Origin: Rhodobiaceae bacterium UBA4490
GTDB taxonomy: Bacteria; Pseudomonadota; Alphaproteobacteria; Parvibaculales; Parvibaculaceae
Assembly: GCA_002389665.1 (NCBI GenBank)
Contig: DGNO01000005.1
Span: forward strand, 402,859 to 466,858
Direction of reading: 5' to 3'
Length of the DNA stretch: 64,000 nt
Under the pieces are notes generated by a model. The model saw only the letters and a list, made by a program, of their open reading frames with translations, ran no database searches and had not been told where the DNA came from. Within the stretch, counting starts at the first letter, position 1; every line of letters begins with the position of its first letter. Of the stretch, positions 62,515-64,000 are shown piece after piece. The position numbers were made by a program, and so were the translations under genes.

Positions 62515-63079
62515 CCCGCAGGCGAATGGCGTAAAGGAAAAGAGCAGCGGGCCGCGCGCGCTGCTGCTTGTGTCATTGGCGCTCAACCTGTTTCTGGCGG
62601 GTGCCATTGCGGCCAGTTTGTTGACGGGTGCAGCCTGGCGCCATTTCCGCCCCGGTGAGCCGCCCGCTTTTCATGGGCCTTTGGGCGGGCTCATTGCCAG
62701 CGCGCGCAGCGAGGAAGACAAAGAAGCCTTCCGGGAAATGCGGTGGATCATGCGGGAAAATTTCCGCGACGCCCGCCCGATGATCAAAGAGTTGCGCGCC
62801 GCGCGCAAAGAAGCCGCCCGCCAGATTAAAGCCGAACCTTACGATGCCGATGCGGTGGAAGCGGCAATGATGAAGATTCATGAGGTGATGGGCCGTCTCT
62901 CCCTTACGACCCAGAAAGGCATTGCTGTTGCTCTGGCCGACGCCTCGCCGCAGGTGCGGGAAAAGTTCGCCGAGCATTTGATGCGCCCGCACCGTGGCCG
63001 CCGCCATCACGGGACAAAACCGGCACGCGCCGGAAATGGTGAAGAGCCAGAAGAGCCCGGCCCCGATATGATGCCCTGA
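62507..63079 (+). CDS. Periplasmic heavy-metal-sensor-like protein (Metal_resist type)
   Basis: A 190-residue anchored periplasmic protein. Seen: one membrane segment (ALLLVSLALNLFLAGAIAAS), then a helical domain with WIMRENFRDARPMIKELRAA and EVMGRLSLTTQKGIAVALAD, the four-helix pattern of CnrX/Spy-like sensors, and a His-rich end (HRGRRHHGTKPA). No conserved Cys is seen; His and Met residues could bind metal. It overlaps the anti-sigma gene by 8 bases, so sigma, anti-sigma and sensor form one operon resembling cnr-type metal response systems. Confidence 0.8.
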   Translation: MSDPQANGVKEKSSGPRALLLVSLALNLFLAGAIAASLLTGAAWRHFRPGEPPAFHGPLGGLIASARSEEDKEAFREMRWIMRENFRDARPMIKELRAARKEAARQIKAEPYDADAVEAAMMKIHEVMGRLSLTTQKGIAVALADASPQVREKFAEHLMRPHRGRRHHGTKPARAGNGEEPEEPGPDMMP

Positions 63080-63115
63080 CGAGTATCGGTATCGCGTTTC
63101 AAGTCAGGGGGGCAG

Positions 63116-64000
63116 ATGAAGTCCGGCGGCGCATCGCTTTATCACGAAGACATGTATGACCCGGCGGTGCCGGTCGGCAGCCTTTGGGAAGAAACGGCTG
63201 AGCCTTTGACAGTGGGCCCCGCCTTCGAAGGTCCGCAAAGCTGCGATACGGCCATTATCGGCGGCGGCTATACAGGCCTTTCGGCGGCCTATCACCTCGC
63301 CAAGGATCACGGGGTCGATGTCTGTCTTCTGGAAGCGGGGCCGCTTGGCTGGGGCGCATCGGGGCGTAATGGCGGTTTTTGCGCGCCTTATCCAAGCAGC
63401 CTCGGTCTTGAGACATTGCTCTCGCGATACGGCGCTGAAGAAGCGCGCCGCTTCATGAAGACGCAAGAAGAAGCGATCGATCTCGTCCGTGCGCTGGCGA
63501 AGGACGAGGCCTTCGATATCGAGGCGCAGGGGCAGGGCGTCTGGCACATTGCCCATGATGCCCGCCGCTTTTCAGGCCTCCAAAAAGAGGCCGATCTGCT
63601 GCGCGAAGCATTCGGTCAAAAGACGGCAGTCGCAAGCCGGGAGGAAGTTGCCGAGCGCGTTTATGATTCCACCGAACAATTCGGCGGTATGTGGTGGGGC
63701 GCCGGTTTCGGTCTGCATCCGATGCGGTTTGCCCGCGGTCTTGGCCATGCGGCAGCGCGCGCGGGTGCCCGTCTTCACGGCCAGTCCAAAGTGCTTTCTT
63801 GGGCAAAGCAGGGCGAATGGCACGAGCTTGAAACGGCGGGCGGCATCTTGCGCGCCAAAAACGTTATCGTGGCGACGAACGGCTTTACGCGCGAGACTTT
63901 CGATAAGCGCTTTGCCGGGCGGGTGCTGCCCATCATTTCCAATATCATTGCAACGCGGCCTTTGACCGCTGCCGAGCGCGCTGCCCAGAACTGGCTGACG
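63116..64000 (+). CDS. FAD-dependent oxidoreductase, DadA/PuuB-like (3' end beyond window)
   Basis: The first 295 codons of a flavoprotein; the stop lies past the window. Seen: MYDPAVPVGSLWEETAEPL, Rossmann motif AIIGGGYTGLSAAYHLAKDH, LEAGPLGWGASGRNGGFCAP (the flavin loop with the GRNGG motif of amine oxidases such as gamma-glutamylputrescine oxidase), and ILRAKNVIVATNGFTRETFD. A CAGGGGGGC site precedes the ATG. It would oxidise an amine or amino acid with FAD and oxygen; the exact substrate is not shown. Confidence 0.9.
   Translation, partial: MKSGGASLYHEDMYDPAVPVGSLWEETAEPLTVGPAFEGPQSCDTAIIGGGYTGLSAAYHLAKDHGVDVCLLEAGPLGWGASGRNGGFCAPYPSSLGLETLLSRYGAEEARRFMKTQEEAIDLVRALAKDEAFDIEAQGQGVWHIAHDARRFSGLQKEADLLREAFGQKTAVASREEVAERVYDSTEQFGGMWWGAGFGLHPMRFARGLGHAAARAGARLHGQSKVLSWAKQGEWHELETAGGILRAKNVIVATNGFTRETFDKRFAGRVLPIISNIIATRPLTAAERAAQNWLT

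Overview
The window is a continuous piece of a high-GC alphaproteobacterial chromosome, probably from the Hyphomicrobiales/Parvibaculales side of the class. Two gene orders point there. The first is an RcGTA-like gene transfer agent (GTA) cluster, which alphaproteobacterial lineages typically carry. The second is the order ccmI–ccmE–ccmF–ccmH–degP–feuP/feuQ-type two-component pair–glnE, known in rhizobia as cycHJKL–degP–feuPQ–glnE. I saw no rRNA, tRNA, CRISPR array, transposase or integrase. No gene-free stretch exceeds about 300 bases.

Region by region. Positions 1-6474 (minus strand) hold a NitT/TauT-type ABC transporter (permease cut by the window edge), an HPP-family membrane protein, a DUF1254/DUF1214 pair and a class A penicillin-binding protein. 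Position 6607 starts a YcgN-type cysteine-cluster protein. Positions 7261-22465 (plus strand) are the GTA structural cluster: TerS, TerL, portal, small membrane protein, protease, capsid, an extra head-region protein, adaptor, stopper, tail terminator, tail tube, two chaperones, a short tape measure, distal tail, hub, NlpC/P60 peptidase, megatron and a DUF2793 protein. Most neighbours overlap or nearly touch. A strong terminator-like hairpin sits between the head block and the connector/tail block. Positions 24205-24962 hold a SleB-like cell-wall hydrolase and a holin-like small protein, closed by a second terminator.

The most unusual element is an AT-richer cassette at about 22462-24117, between the DUF2793 gene and the cell-wall hydrolase. 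It has its own candidate promoter/operator and terminator, like a phage moron. It encodes a 438-residue protein whose N-terminus aligns with proteasome beta subunits/HslV: Thr directly after Met, Asp at proteasome position 17, and a Lys in the Lys33 context. An overlapping gene encodes a 62-residue charged protein.

Positions 25193-32575 hold a small membrane protein, an SDR, two acyl-CoA dehydrogenases and a nitroreductase (a probable catabolic or CoA-ester operon), a PepSY protein with an OmpR/EnvZ-type two-component system, and a glycine-zipper lipoprotein. Positions 32630-42033 hold a BrkB-family membrane protein, a 479-residue unknown, a D-cysteine desulfhydrase-like enzyme, a CaiB/BaiF CoA-transferase, a PAS histidine kinase and a penicillin acylase.

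Positions 42192-56040 are the cytochrome c maturation, degP, two-component, HU and glnE segment, with a chitosanase-like gene and an alpha/beta-hydrolase–OsmC fusion inserted. Positions 56236-60681 encode two phytoene-dehydrogenase-like flavoproteins and a GcvT-like protein in one operon. Positions 60927-63079 encode an EF-hand protein, an ECF sigma factor, a probable anti-sigma factor and a Metal_resist-type sensor. The window ends inside a FAD-dependent oxidoreductase.
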